This document shows, piece by piece, positions 30,126 to 40,296 of a stretch of 64,000 nucleotides of DNA (position 1 is its first letter; the number at the start of each line of letters is the position of its first letter). Source of the DNA: Chaetoceros tenuissimus (taxonomy: Eukaryota > Bacillariophyta > Thalassiosirophyceae > Chaetocerotales > Chaetocerotaceae); NCBI GenBank assembly GCA_021927905.1, contig BLLK01000062.1:744001-808000 (forward strand), in the 5' to 3' direction. The notes beneath the pieces were generated by a model that was not told where the DNA came from, ran no database searches, and saw nothing but the letters and a program-made list of their open reading frames with translations. Position numbers and translations under genes: made by a program.

Positions 30126-31310
30126 TTATTCATCAAGAATCTTCAAAACAATTTCTGCAATCTTTTTCGAGTCTTCGTAGAACATTTCATGTCCATGACG
30201 ATCTAGAACTGAAATCTGGAAGTTGTCGAACTTGCTTTCCCATTTCTTTACTTCGTCCACATTTTCCAAGTAGGGAACGGTGCGATCTAGATTACCCCAA
30301 AGCATATATGTCTTTGATTTGTCACCAGATAGCTCAAGCATTTTCACAAATACATCTCTATGTCCCTTCAAAAGATCTCCTCGAAGGGTATGACAATTGA
30401 TACTCAGAATTCCTCCTGCTAAATATGGATGTTTGTCTTTACCCTTCACTTTTCCAAACAAAACATTGTCAATATCAGCTTTCTTTTGTTCCTGTTCTGC
30501 GAAAATTACCTTATTACTGCTAGGATCACGGCCAAATGCAATCTCTCCTGCTTCCATGTAACTATCACCAATAATGACACGTGATGGAGCAAAATTCTTC
30601 ATGACAAAAGTAAGCTGTTTTGGAATCTTATCTGCTACCCTCGCCATGAACGGTTTCTTCGCATACATAGCAGACGCACAAAGAATAACCTTGGGGATAG
30701 AACTTCTTGATCCACTTTCTAACCATCTCTTATTGGCAGCAGCACACACCAAACCTCCAGTGGAATGTCCACAAATTGCAACACAAGTTTCTCCTACGTC
30801 CTTTTCTACAAAAGATAGTACATCCTCCAGTTGATCCACAAACATGTCAATATCATAATCGAAAAACATATCACCAATATATTTGGAATAGCCATGACCG
30901 AAATAGTCATAACTCAAGACAGAGTATCCAGACTCAACAAGACTCTGAGCGAATTCTTCAAAAGCATGATGACTAACACCAATACCGTGACTTAGTACCA
31001 CAAGTCCTTTGGCTGATGGCCCATTCTGAGTACCGTACACGCGATAATGAGTATTTCCATGTCTAGCTGCTAGAATCTTCCCTTTTGGCTCATCTTCGTT
31101 ATAGCATACAGCTAACGTTTGAAGTTCTTTCTCTGAAAAGCATTCGGATGGTGGGATAATTTTCATCTTTGGTATGGATACGGATGCGATTGCTTTTGTG
31201 GGACGAGCAAGAAGAGCAGAAGAGAGAAGGTATAAAGCCAAGGTTGCAAAGAGCTCCTTCGTATGAGAGTTTATGAATGTGAGGAAACTATTAGATTTGC
31301 TAAATTGCAT
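30126..31310 (-). CDS. Alpha/beta hydrolase, monoacylglycerol-lipase-like
   Basis: 394 residues, one exon. A hydrophobic segment at about 17-33 could be a signal anchor. The hydrolase core has GLVVLSHGIGVSHHAFEEF (oxyanion region), SYDYFGHGYS, the nucleophile elbow CGHSTGGLV (Ser in GHSTG), the acid at GNLDRTVPYL and the catalytic His in RHGHEMF. The HG motif and elbow sequence resemble serine aminopeptidase S33/monoacylglycerol lipases. The substrate is unknown; a lipid ester is the likely class. Confidence 0.88.
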   Translation of the reverse strand: MQFSKSNSFLTFINSHTKELFATLALYLLSSALLARPTKAIASVSIPKMKIIPPSECFSEKELQTLAVCYNEDEPKGKILAARHGNTHYRVYGTQNGPSAKGLVVLSHGIGVSHHAFEEFAQSLVESGYSVLSYDYFGHGYSKYIGDMFFDYDIDMFVDQLEDVLSFVEKDVGETCVAICGHSTGGLVCAAANKRWLESGSRSSIPKVILCASAMYAKKPFMARVADKIPKQLTFVMKNFAPSRVIIGDSYMEAGEIAFGRDPSSNKVIFAEQEQKKADIDNVLFGKVKGKDKHPYLAGGILSINCHTLRGDLLKGHRDVFVKMLELSGDKSKTYMLWGNLDRTVPYLENVDEVKKWESKFDNFQISVLDRHGHEMFYEDSKKIAEIVLKILDE

Positions 31311-31691
31311 TGCAATCTTTTTTATAACTCTTCTTTTTTGATCTCAATGTTGATGCGTTGGGCTGCTGATTGATTTTGATTGATGATCATTGATGTACGT
31401 ACTTCCTCTTGTATCTAGTGACAGGTCATTGGTCATTGGTATTCAACCCCCTTTATTAACCCCCTTCTGCCAACTGTGATAAGAATTAAAAATGGAAAAT
31501 ATCTTGAACCCTCTTCTTATTGAATGATAAGAAGAAGTGAAAGGTTTTGATAGAGTGATAAAGAGATAGAACTGAATTCCTCCTACTCATATAAAAAGAT
31601 AATCGTTTCTATTCTTTTGTACTTGTCTCAAGAGTGAAAGAAGTGAGATACTTGAGACCGATACAAGCATTTATAATTATATTTTCGCAAC
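31311..31691. other. Divergent promoter region
   Basis: 381 bp between the hydrolase and the Vps39-like gene. It contains direct repeats of TGATTGAT and ACAGGTCATTGGTCATTGG, the latter including two ATTGG boxes (inverted CCAAT). A plausible shared promoter. Confidence 0.5.
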
Positions 31692-34600
31692 ATGTCATCA
31701 TTTATAGAATCTACTTGGGATCTTCGTTGCGATTCTTCTCCAAGATGCTTGTCAGTTGACTTAGCTCCCAGCATTCCATCTAATAGTAATGCTAGCAATT
31801 CTTCTGCATCAGGTCAACAGAGAAATAGTCGTGGGACTTCTACGAATCCATTTGAAGGAAGCAGTTCGAAGCCCAAATCTTCAAACCCTTTTGATAGCTT
31901 CTTTGAATCACCTAGTAGTGGTAGTACAATGCTTTCTCCAAACTCTAAATTGGCACAAATTCGGGCAGCACAAGCTAAAAAATCAAATCCATTTGCAGAT
32001 GATAACAACGACGATAAAATTATTTCTTCGGGATCAATCAAAGACAATGAACAAAAGATTGCAAACTCTGGTTATTCCGTTTTGATTGGAACAGAATTAG
32101 GTTCAGTTCAATATAGAACATTTCCAAGTCCTACGGAAGCACACAAGAATAGAAATGCATTTGCATCTACAGATAATACTATATCGCCGCGTGGTTATGA
32201 TGGCACTTCTATGGATAGAGTTCATCCACTTCATCAACCGCTGGACATTGAAGGTACTTCTTCATCACCAATAGTAGCATGTATTCGTGCAAAGCCAAAA
32301 GAAAAAGTAAAGTCCTCTTTCCAAGCGATAAATATGCCATGGAAGCAATCTTCTTCTTCTTCCAGAGGTCAAATGAAAGATTTCCAAAATGCACCGACTT
32401 CCACAATTTATTTGTTGCTTCAACAAAAGAAGCAGATACAACCTAAAAGTACGAAAGCTAAAGATGTAGGGGCTTACTCAGCACAAATTATAGCTCTTCA
32501 TCACATGACAAATACATCAACAACATTATTTTCAGCTCAGAATCTACCAGAAATGTCATGTGCAACATATCATCCAAATACTGGTTTTGTATATGCAGCT
32601 GGGACATCTTTGTACAGTCTCCCCCCGAAGGCAGTTCGTGCCATATCTTCAGCATTGGTATCTTCAATATCCAATAGTAATAACAATCAAGGAGGAAAAA
32701 GTAGTGGGAGATTTGAATCTTATCAACAAGTCTCATCCGTATCTTCAGTAGACGATGACTTGCTATCGAGACCAACAGTTTACTTCAATGCAGAAAATAT
32801 TCTCCCATCTGATTCAAGATCAAATCAAGATGCGATATGTACAATATGTGAAGGCAGAGTCATTGTCGTAGCAACAGGGAATGCATTTTATGCAGTGAGT
32901 GGAACTTCTGTACCACATGGAACATGGTATACAAAAGAAGAGGAGGAACAAATGGAAGAAGCGAAAGGGGGCCACGATGTTGATATTTTTGGATCAGTTG
33001 CTGGAATTCTTGACGGTGATGGAACCGATGAAGTTGGTATCAAGAGGAGCATGACTGACGGTGATGATGGCGAAGATATGACTGAACAAAAGAAAGGTCA
33101 TGATATGGAAAGAGTTCTCAAATTTCGACAGAGTAGTCAGGTTCATCCGGCAATTGTGGTGGAAGTACCACAAGGTGTTGAATCAGAAAAAAGAGAAAAT
33201 GAGGATGCGAACGCAAATAGTGGAAGTGTATCGTTGTCTTCTGATCTAGGCGTGGAAGATGAAGTATTTACATCATTGGTTTTCCTCGCAAGTGGAAGAG
33301 AATGTGCCATTGTTGAAATCTTGTACAATCCTAGACTGTACTCAAATTCCAACATCAAGAGACCAGTACTGAGTGTAGACGACCCAGACGATCGCAATTT
33401 ACTGCCTTCGCCAAGCATCAGTTGTGGCTCTATTGTTGTGGGGCCACCAAGACGAGGCATAGCAACACTAGCAAGTCCAATCTTATCTGCAGTTGGTATC
33501 AAGTCAACTTCAAAGAAAACTGGACCTTTGATTGCAATTTTAACAAATGATGGTATGGTACAAACTCGATCTCCTTCATGCATTGCGATTCCATTGTCGA
33601 CAATTGAAGTTGGAACAAGTCCAAATGACTATTTCACATTGAAAACTCTTCCAAATAAGGAAGTTGCAGCTATATCATACGGTGGCGAAGGGAAACTATT
33701 GCTTTTCAAAGAAGATACTGTCCAAGATTTAGCTGATAGAATGATGAAACTATGTATCGACGCATTTGGATCCAGTGGGTTTCCTCGAGCAGAATTATCT
33801 GAAGCAGTGGATGCTAAATTTTCAGCTACATCTTATGTTGGACCGGAGCCTACAAATTCAGCAAGATCAATTTTACGGCAATATTTAGAAATGATTCTTG
33901 GACTTGACGTCCATAAGGACTTCAATAGTGACGATGCCCAGGATAGCTTTTTCGATCTCAATGAGAGTTTTAGTGTCAATTCCAAATCAAAGACTGCTCA
34001 CATATCGACATATATCTCTGCAAGTGCAATTTTGGCATTAACTTGCACGAAACTTACTCCTATGAACGCATCTTTAGCGAGCAGATCGACAAAAGCTTGT
34101 GCTATGAAACTGGGCGTCGTTAGCAAATTAGAACGCAACGGAATTAATAGTGCTACGGCGAATTTGTGCAAAGTAATCGTAGATATTCTGTTGACAGCAT
34201 CTGAGTCGGATTCGATTGGAATCGCTAATGCAACACCGACCCGCAGGAATATTGGTAGAATGGAATTTATCGAGTCTGCGACTTGGTTGCTGAGAGCATG
34301 TGGTGAACATGAGCATGCACTTACAATAGAACGTGAAAGAATGGCTAACCCCGCTGTTATTAGTTCCTCGAATCAAACTCCCGATCTAAAAGCAAGGAGT
34401 AGTTGGTCACAATTGAAATATGAGTCATTCGCAGCTTCTCATCTGGGAGAGCTATGGTCACACGGTGACATTTCATGCAAAGAACTTGTTTTGACTTCAG
34501 ATGTTACCATGCAACTTCTAGAATCAAACCCGCTCTTGGGAATTGAAGTATTTACATCATCATTCCCAAAGAGTGAAGATCAATGGAACGATCTGAAAGA

Positions 34601-36023
34601 GAACGAGGATCCTTTGAAATCCCTCGAATTCACTAATAGAGTAGTACAATTGTTGAAAAGCGCCAAACCTCTTATTCCCCATGATAAGCGAGAAAGAATA
34701 GTCCAAATCGAGTCTAATGCACTACCTCAACACGAGCTACCACTAGAATCAGGGAAGGCGTTAGCTGTAACTTACTTGGAAGCTTTGATTGGAATATCCA
34801 CAAAGAGGCCACATGTGCATTACCCTCCCGAACTAGTGGAGACTGTTTCCGAGGTCCACAATGAACTTGCCATATTATTACTCGAAGGAGTTTTATCTGA
34901 ACGAAGCGATGATGAATCGGCCCCAGACTCTACATTAGGGGCAATCTATAGATCCAAATTACGCCGTCTTCTTGGCTGGCCCAGTGCTTGTGTTCACCCT
35001 GATAAATTGATGACCGCCCTTCCTGAATCATTTTTAAGAGAAAGAGCCCTGGTTCTGGGTCAACTAGGACGGCATGACGATGCTTTACGAATTTTTTACT
35101 GCAAACTCAAAAGTCTTGATCTTGCCCTTGAATATTGTGATGCTAGATATGAGAAACAGCAAGCACAGATGAATCGAAGTAACAGGTCTCCACACAAAGA
35201 TAGAGACTCGACTCCTTTGATGTCTTGTCCTTATTTACCTCTGATTTCAGTAGCTCTTGATGCAACTGAAGATCCAACAGAGGGGATTGATGCCGCAATC
35301 AAGGTACTTTCATTGCGAAGACAGAACATTGACAGATCAGCAGCACTTCGTCTTTTACCTAAAAATATTCCAATTTCGACCCTTTCCAAGTCATTTCTCG
35401 TTCCTGCGCTTATTGACGGCGAATCCAAAGCACGGCGAATGGAAGTAGTATCATCACTTCTCAAAGCGAAGTATGTGAAGCTAAAGCAAGCGCTTACTGA
35501 GGCTCAGATCAAGTCACAATCTTCTATTAACACTGTACCAGGGTTGAGATCTCTAAACTTGGGAGATCCAATTTATGTATCAAAACCATTCAAAGCTAGA
35601 CCTTCGAGTACTGGTCTTTCATATTTCCCAGATATCACAATCACAAAATATTTCTTCAATAGATTTGTTGTTATTCAATCAACAGTGCAGAATTCATCGC
35701 CCGGTATTTCAGCAAAAACTTTAGGTGACTTACAGTTGATTATTGCAGAATCATCTGATGATGCTCTCATTCCAAGTATAAATATCGCTGTTAAGATTCT
35801 ACCGTCTGGGATGAAAGGAAGTTCGTGGTGCGTTCTTGCCGCGTCACCTCAAAGGTTGGACGGAAGCGCTATTTTGACTTGTGAGTTTAGATATAAGATC
35901 GTAGATGTAGACATCGCTACTGGAGCTCCATTGAACTTCGATGAGGATAATGGCATGTTTGATAAATTATTTGTTGAAGAAATTCAAGACATTGAAATCA
36001 GGCGTGCCGAATTTGAGGGATGA
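31692..36023 (+). CDS. Vps39/TRAP1-like tethering protein with gamma-COP-ear-like C-terminus
   Basis: 1443 residues in one exon. The N-terminus is disordered and has three Asn-Pro-Phe motifs (NPFEG, NPFDS, NPFADD; about 52-100), which bind EH domains. A beta-rich region (about 115-650) suggests a propeller. An alpha-solenoid follows, with the Vps39/TRAP1 pattern LRERALVLGQLGRHDDAL, LDLALEYCDARY, PYLPLISVAL and RSAALRLLPKNIPISTLSK (to about 1265). The last 130 residues do not give the expected zinc finger but a segment like the beta-sandwich of the gamma-COP appendage: ITKYFFNRFVVIQSTVQN, SSWCVLAASPQRLDGSAI, CEFRYKIVDVDIATGAP and KLFVEEIQDIEI. This points to a tether/coat protein of the endosomal or COPI system. 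Confidence 0.65.
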   Translation: MSSFIESTWDLRCDSSPRCLSVDLAPSIPSNSNASNSSASGQQRNSRGTSTNPFEGSSSKPKSSNPFDSFFESPSSGSTMLSPNSKLAQIRAAQAKKSNPFADDNNDDKIISSGSIKDNEQKIANSGYSVLIGTELGSVQYRTFPSPTEAHKNRNAFASTDNTISPRGYDGTSMDRVHPLHQPLDIEGTSSSPIVACIRAKPKEKVKSSFQAINMPWKQSSSSSRGQMKDFQNAPTSTIYLLLQQKKQIQPKSTKAKDVGAYSAQIIALHHMTNTSTTLFSAQNLPEMSCATYHPNTGFVYAAGTSLYSLPPKAVRAISSALVSSISNSNNNQGGKSSGRFESYQQVSSVSSVDDDLLSRPTVYFNAENILPSDSRSNQDAICTICEGRVIVVATGNAFYAVSGTSVPHGTWYTKEEEEQMEEAKGGHDVDIFGSVAGILDGDGTDEVGIKRSMTDGDDGEDMTEQKKGHDMERVLKFRQSSQVHPAIVVEVPQGVESEKRENEDANANSGSVSLSSDLGVEDEVFTSLVFLASGRECAIVEILYNPRLYSNSNIKRPVLSVDDPDDRNLLPSPSISCGSIVVGPPRRGIATLASPILSAVGIKSTSKKTGPLIAILTNDGMVQTRSPSCIAIPLSTIEVGTSPNDYFTLKTLPNKEVAAISYGGEGKLLLFKEDTVQDLADRMMKLCIDAFGSSGFPRAELSEAVDAKFSATSYVGPEPTNSARSILRQYLEMILGLDVHKDFNSDDAQDSFFDLNESFSVNSKSKTAHISTYISASAILALTCTKLTPMNASLASRSTKACAMKLGVVSKLERNGINSATANLCKVIVDILLTASESDSIGIANATPTRRNIGRMEFIESATWLLRACGEHEHALTIERERMANPAVISSSNQTPDLKARSSWSQLKYESFAASHLGELWSHGDISCKELVLTSDVTMQLLESNPLLGIEVFTSSFPKSEDQWNDLKENEDPLKSLEFTNRVVQLLKSAKPLIPHDKRERIVQIESNALPQHELPLESGKALAVTYLEALIGISTKRPHVHYPPELVETVSEVHNELAILLLEGVLSERSDDESAPDSTLGAIYRSKLRRLLGWPSACVHPDKLMTALPESFLRERALVLGQLGRHDDALRIFYCKLKSLDLALEYCDARYEKQQAQMNRSNRSPHKDRDSTPLMSCPYLPLISVALDATEDPTEGIDAAIKVLSLRRQNIDRSAALRLLPKNIPISTLSKSFLVPALIDGESKARRMEVVSSLLKAKYVKLKQALTEAQIKSQSSINTVPGLRSLNLGDPIYVSKPFKARPSSTGLSYFPDITITKYFFNRFVVIQSTVQNSSPGISAKTLGDLQLIIAESSDDALIPSINIAVKILPSGMKGSSWCVLAASPQRLDGSAILTCEFRYKIVDVDIATGAPLNFDEDNGMFDKLFVEEIQDIEIRRAEFEG

Positions 36024-36070
36024 TTTAAAAAGAGAAAAAGTATGCAAGCTCTTTCTGTACAAAGTTAAAT

Positions 36071-37453
36071 TTAAGGCGATCGACACAATATAGTAGTTTC
36101 AGCGTACATTACTGCATCGAAATAGCCATGTACTATCCAATCTCCAGTAAAGAGATGTGCAACAGGCAGAGCCGAACACAACACAAGAGCAGTGATGAAT
36201 GGTTTTGGAATCTTTGTCACAATGATTTGAACAGACTCGAACGAACCAAGAAAGTACTCTAATGAAATGAGGCAAGCATTCCAGCAAAAAAACATGACTT
36301 GCTTCGATTTGTATTCGACAACATCAAACAAAACAAGATTGACATATTCGTGTATGATGCCACTCACAATGAATGCTGATAATGCTCCCATTATCCTTGA
36401 ATTGGTCAGCTTTCTCATTGGTTTGTAAGCACCATTCTTCAAGCCTTTGTGAACAGATACATTCCATCTCTTACCCCAGAAATCAGAAACAGAAGTGGAC
36501 TTGAACATCGGACTAAGAACAACGTCTTCTGTTTGATAGCCAAATGCAAAAGTAAAAAGTAAAGACACCCCACAGGTGCTTTGTTGCAAACCCAAACTCA
36601 AGGTCAGTGCAACCAAATAATTATTGATTAAATGCCTCCAGGAAACTAACTCGCGAAAACTATGATCAAAAGAATCAACTTTCGGTCCAATCTTCAACAA
36701 TTCCCAATCATAATGCCATAATATAGACATTAAACTGCCAGTATAAATAAAGTAAAGACCAATCATTTTCAACTTCTCCAGTATATATTTCATTGTAGCA
36801 CGTGCCGGCTCTTCCGTCTTTTCATCGAATTTTAGAATAAATGGACAACAGAAGTATGCAAAATAATTTGAGAAATGTTTTGAACACAAAGTAGAAGTAA
36901 ATCCAAAGTAAGCTGTTGCATTAAAAAGTATTGTTGAGCAATTTTACTAAAGACAAAAGCTTTGCATATATGGGACCAAAAGCATTCTTACATTCTAAAA
37001 TCCTAAGACCACCATTGATAGGTAAAGTCATGAGAACCATTCGAAGTCCGATATGATGTATATCGAGTGCTCGAATAACGTATATTGGTTGGTAAAATAC
37101 GAAAGGAAGAGCAAACAAGAAAGTAAACACAGTTCTTGAAATGAGCATGATAGATGTCTCATTTTTTGTGATAATTGTCTCGACGTTGAGCCTGTAGAGA
37201 GGATACGCTAGAAGTGCACTGACAAAAATCTGAAGAGCCACCAACTAAATGATTGCAGGTTTAGAATATCGTCAGACTAACAACTTGATGTGAAACTGTC
37301 ATCATAGCTACGTACCAGTGGCAATTGGTTGAAGAAAGCTACACTGGGATATTTGAAAACACAGCTCTGAAAGTGGAAAAGCGTATCATCAAATAGATCG
37401 TAGTCTATCTTATTGCCAAATAATTTATAGGAGAGGTCATCAATATCATACAT
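36071..37453 (-). CDS. MBOAT acyltransferase, wax synthase/DGAT-like
   Basis: Three exons (37453-37316, 37244-36992, 36912-36071; introns 71 and 79 bp) join in frame to 410 residues. Multiple hydrophobic segments span the protein. Diagnostic blocks are SDFWGKRWNVSVHKGLKNG and FIVSGIIHEYVNL, the latter with the MBOAT active-site His. These are typical of the membrane-bound O-acyltransferases that make wax esters or triacylglycerol from acyl-CoA in the ER. The exon 1 start MYDIDDLSYKLFGNK is inferred by frame continuity. The stop lies 47 bp from the Vps39-like gene (tail to tail). Confidence 0.85.
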
Positions 37454-37861
37454 TATGCAATGTCGATATACATTGAAATTATGAAATAATGAGATCGTCG
37501 CTATGGCCGCGAGATATCGATACTAAGGTATAGTTTAATGCATAAAAGATAAGGATAAAGGATACGTGTGTTTCCAGTCTCCATTCGTCATTGTAAAGAT
37601 TCTCACTTTTTGTTTTTCAAGTAATAATAGGTTTCAAGTCTCATTATTTCGAGTCATCATATCTATTTTTCTTCTAGACACCTGTCGGAGATACAAAGTT
37701 CAAGAAGAGGGCAACCACCACCTCATCACTCATCATTCTTACAACAATTCTATTTAGTCTACACATACATATTCATAGTTCGCACATCTCCATCTCCTAA
37801 TATATCTCACGTCTTACTTTTGTAGTCATTGGTACATTGAAATCCATAGATTCCTCAAGAA
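37454..37861. other. Divergent promoter region
   Basis: 408 bp between the MBOAT gene and the small plastid protein gene. The part near the plus-strand gene is CA-rich and pyrimidine-rich, like a 5' UTR. No other feature seen. Confidence 0.5.
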
Positions 37862-38278
37862 ATGATAGTAGCAACCAAAAATGTGGTGAATGTATTCTGC
37901 ATCTTATGCTTAATTGCAGTGGGCCATGCATTTGCTCCAAATCATGCTCATCTCCACAGAGGAATAACCAAAATATACATGAGTGAAGAAAGTAAAAATG
38001 GTGGTGTTTTTTCAGGTATCACTGATTTCTTCGGTAATATGGACGCTATAGCAGAAGACTTCTTTTACAAGCGTATGGGAAAAGGAGAAATCTTTTATGG
38101 AAAGAGGAAGTTTAAGCCAAGTGGCGAGGTTGAGGGAGATTACCAAGGAATGGGTCTATCAGATAAGCTGAAGATTGATATGGCAAGAGAATATAGAGAA
38201 GAATGGCTCGAAGAAAAAAGAATGCGCGATGAAATGAGAATGCTTCGTGAAGAGAAGGAGAAGAGAAATGCAGATTGA
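37862..38278 (+). CDS. Small plastid-targeted protein of unknown function
   Basis: 138 residues, one exon. Signal peptide MIVATKNVVNVFCILCLIA ends at VGHAFAPNH, a plastid entry motif. The mature part has GGVFSGITDFFGNMDAIAED, then FYKRMGKGEIFYGKRKFKP and a C-terminal charged helix (about 110-138) rich in Arg, Glu and Met. I do not recognise it. Stop lies 66 bp from that of the serine acetyltransferase gene. Confidence 0.8.
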   Translation: MIVATKNVVNVFCILCLIAVGHAFAPNHAHLHRGITKIYMSEESKNGGVFSGITDFFGNMDAIAEDFFYKRMGKGEIFYGKRKFKPSGEVEGDYQGMGLSDKLKIDMAREYREEWLEEKRMRDEMRMLREEKEKRNAD

Positions 38279-38344
38279 ATAAAGATCAAAGTGTAATTTA
38301 CTTCATGCATAAGATGTGAAGAGCAGTATTATTGTATATTGTAT

Positions 38345-39880
38345 CTATATGTTATCCATCCAAATCTTTTTATCTGCTTCTTCAGATCCAACTTGTTCCA
38401 TGGTCTGACTAGGTTGTTCTTCTGCTTTATAAGTACCAATGACCTTTGCAGGCACACCTACTGCGACACTATGTGGTGGAAGAGATTCAACGACAAGAGT
38501 ACCAGCGCCTACCTGACAGCCATCACCAATTTCAACATTTCCAAGGAGAGTTGCACCAGCACCAAGTAGAACTCCATCCCCTACTTGTGGGTGTCTTTGA
38601 ACTCCCCGCTTTCCACTTCCACCAAGAGTGACATGATGTAAAATTGAGCAATTACAACCTACTCTTGCAGTTTCACCAATGACCAGGCCTGTCCCATGGT
38701 CCAACATAATACCACTCTTTAAGACAGCTTTAGGATGAATGTCGATTTGAAAACACTGACTCATTTGACTTTGGACATAGTGAGCAAGAGTCTTTTTTTC
38801 TCTGTTCCACAAGTAGTGTGCAACACGATATGATTGTAAAGCATGGAATCCCTTGAAATGTAAAAAACTAGAAAAGAAAGGAATGTTAGTATAAAAATTG
38901 ATGCCGGCAAAAGAAAGTAGCTTCACTCTGTAGGCTTACCAATCGGGTAGACAAGAGCAAGCTGGGTCTCGATCTCTCACCGCTAGCATGTCCCTTCGCA
39001 TTCTTCTTCCAAAATGCTTGCATTCTTGCTGGGCCTCGAGAATGATATTCATCATCATGATACTATCGATGGATGCGGATGCAAGACGATTGGCCAAATG
39101 AAATGCAAGTGCTGACTCCAGAGTTTTATGGTTCAAAATAGTGGAGTATAGAAATGATACAAGTAGTGGTTCTCGTTTTGCTTCAACTTCAGCTTCTTGT
39201 CGCAACAGATCCCATACTAAGTCGATATTATTTGAAGGATCATATACTGAAGAAGGAACATCCAAATCCAGGTCTTCAAATTTAATACTTTGTTCCGTGC
39301 TGTCATCGTTTATATCAATATCAAGCAACTTCTCAACTTCATCACTACTGCCATCATACATGATTAGCGCCTTGCTTAATTTTTTCCCTTCATAGTCATT
39401 TACACGTAGAAGCTTTGGATCATTTTCTTTTGTTTCAACAACATATTCTACTGGCTTATTCTTTCCTACACCTAAATCATATCTTCCATTCAATTCATAT
39501 TTGTTATCTTCATCTTCGATCTCGTCTTTTAAGTCAACTGATGATGAAATAGTGGTATTCTTTTTGATATCACTATTTTCGATTGCTGAGCATCCCCAAA
39601 ACAAGTCGGAATTCTCTTCTTTGCCATCTTGTGTTAGGAAATACTTTGTTTTACTTTTGCTATTTCCTTTTGCACTATCGACATCATTTACAATTGACTT
39701 TGATGTTTCTTCGTCACTATCTAGCCCTGCGAATAATTTATTTACTGCTTTTGAACCTTGATCACTATTGTGAGTATATCGACAATGTCTCTTCGACCTA
39801 ATTATTTCTGGAGTTATGGAAAAAGCGCGACTTTCATCTATCAAGAAGGCCGTCAAAATCACTGATTTCAAGTAAATCAT
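38345..39880 (-). CDS. Serine O-acetyltransferase with long acidic N-terminal extension
   Basis: Exons 39880-38940 and 38867-38345 (intron 72 bp) give 487 residues. The start MIYLKSVILTAFLIDESRAF continues into SITPEI, giving a plastid-type SRAFSI motif. About 190 acidic residues of no known fold follow. Then the SAT helical domain (WDLLRQEAEVEAKREPLLV, DMLAVRDRDPAC) and the left-handed beta-helix: FKGFHALQSYRVAHYLW, DIHPKAVLKSGIMLDHGTG, VIGETARVGCNCSILHHVTL and VGDGVLLGAGATLLGNVEIG. It acetylates serine with acetyl-CoA, the step before cysteine synthesis. The C-terminus ends WMDNI; an Ile C-terminus is what binds cysteine synthase in the regulatory complex. Confidence 0.95.
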
Positions 39881-40296
39881 ATTTATAATGCTTACTACCT
39901 ATGAGCGATAGCTCTATCAACTTTATGTCGAAAAGTTGGATCATCTCTATTTCGATCTTCGTGATGGCGCTCCTCTCAAAAATGAGGGGTAAGATTCTCA
40001 TCCTGTGGCTCAAAATGATTCTTAGAAATTTGTCAATTATATCAAAATAGCTTTTTAAGAAAAGGGGGTTCATCTAAGCCATTACACAAATCACCTTCCA
40101 CTTCCTCATTCATCCAAATAAAATAGTAAGTAAGCTAAGATAGGATACATTTACTATTTGCTATTTGCACACATACTCGTAATTGAAATAATAAAGGTGG
40201 TATCTTCTTCCTTCGTTTGTGTTTTGTGTAGCGGCGTAGTTATTAATTTATTATTGACTTTGCAAAGCTTGAAGACCAGATCATAGAGTCGCAAAA
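39881..40296. other. Divergent promoter region
   Basis: 416 bp between serine acetyltransferase and the WDR33-like gene. AT-rich; no repeat, RNA gene or supported frame. Confidence 0.5.
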
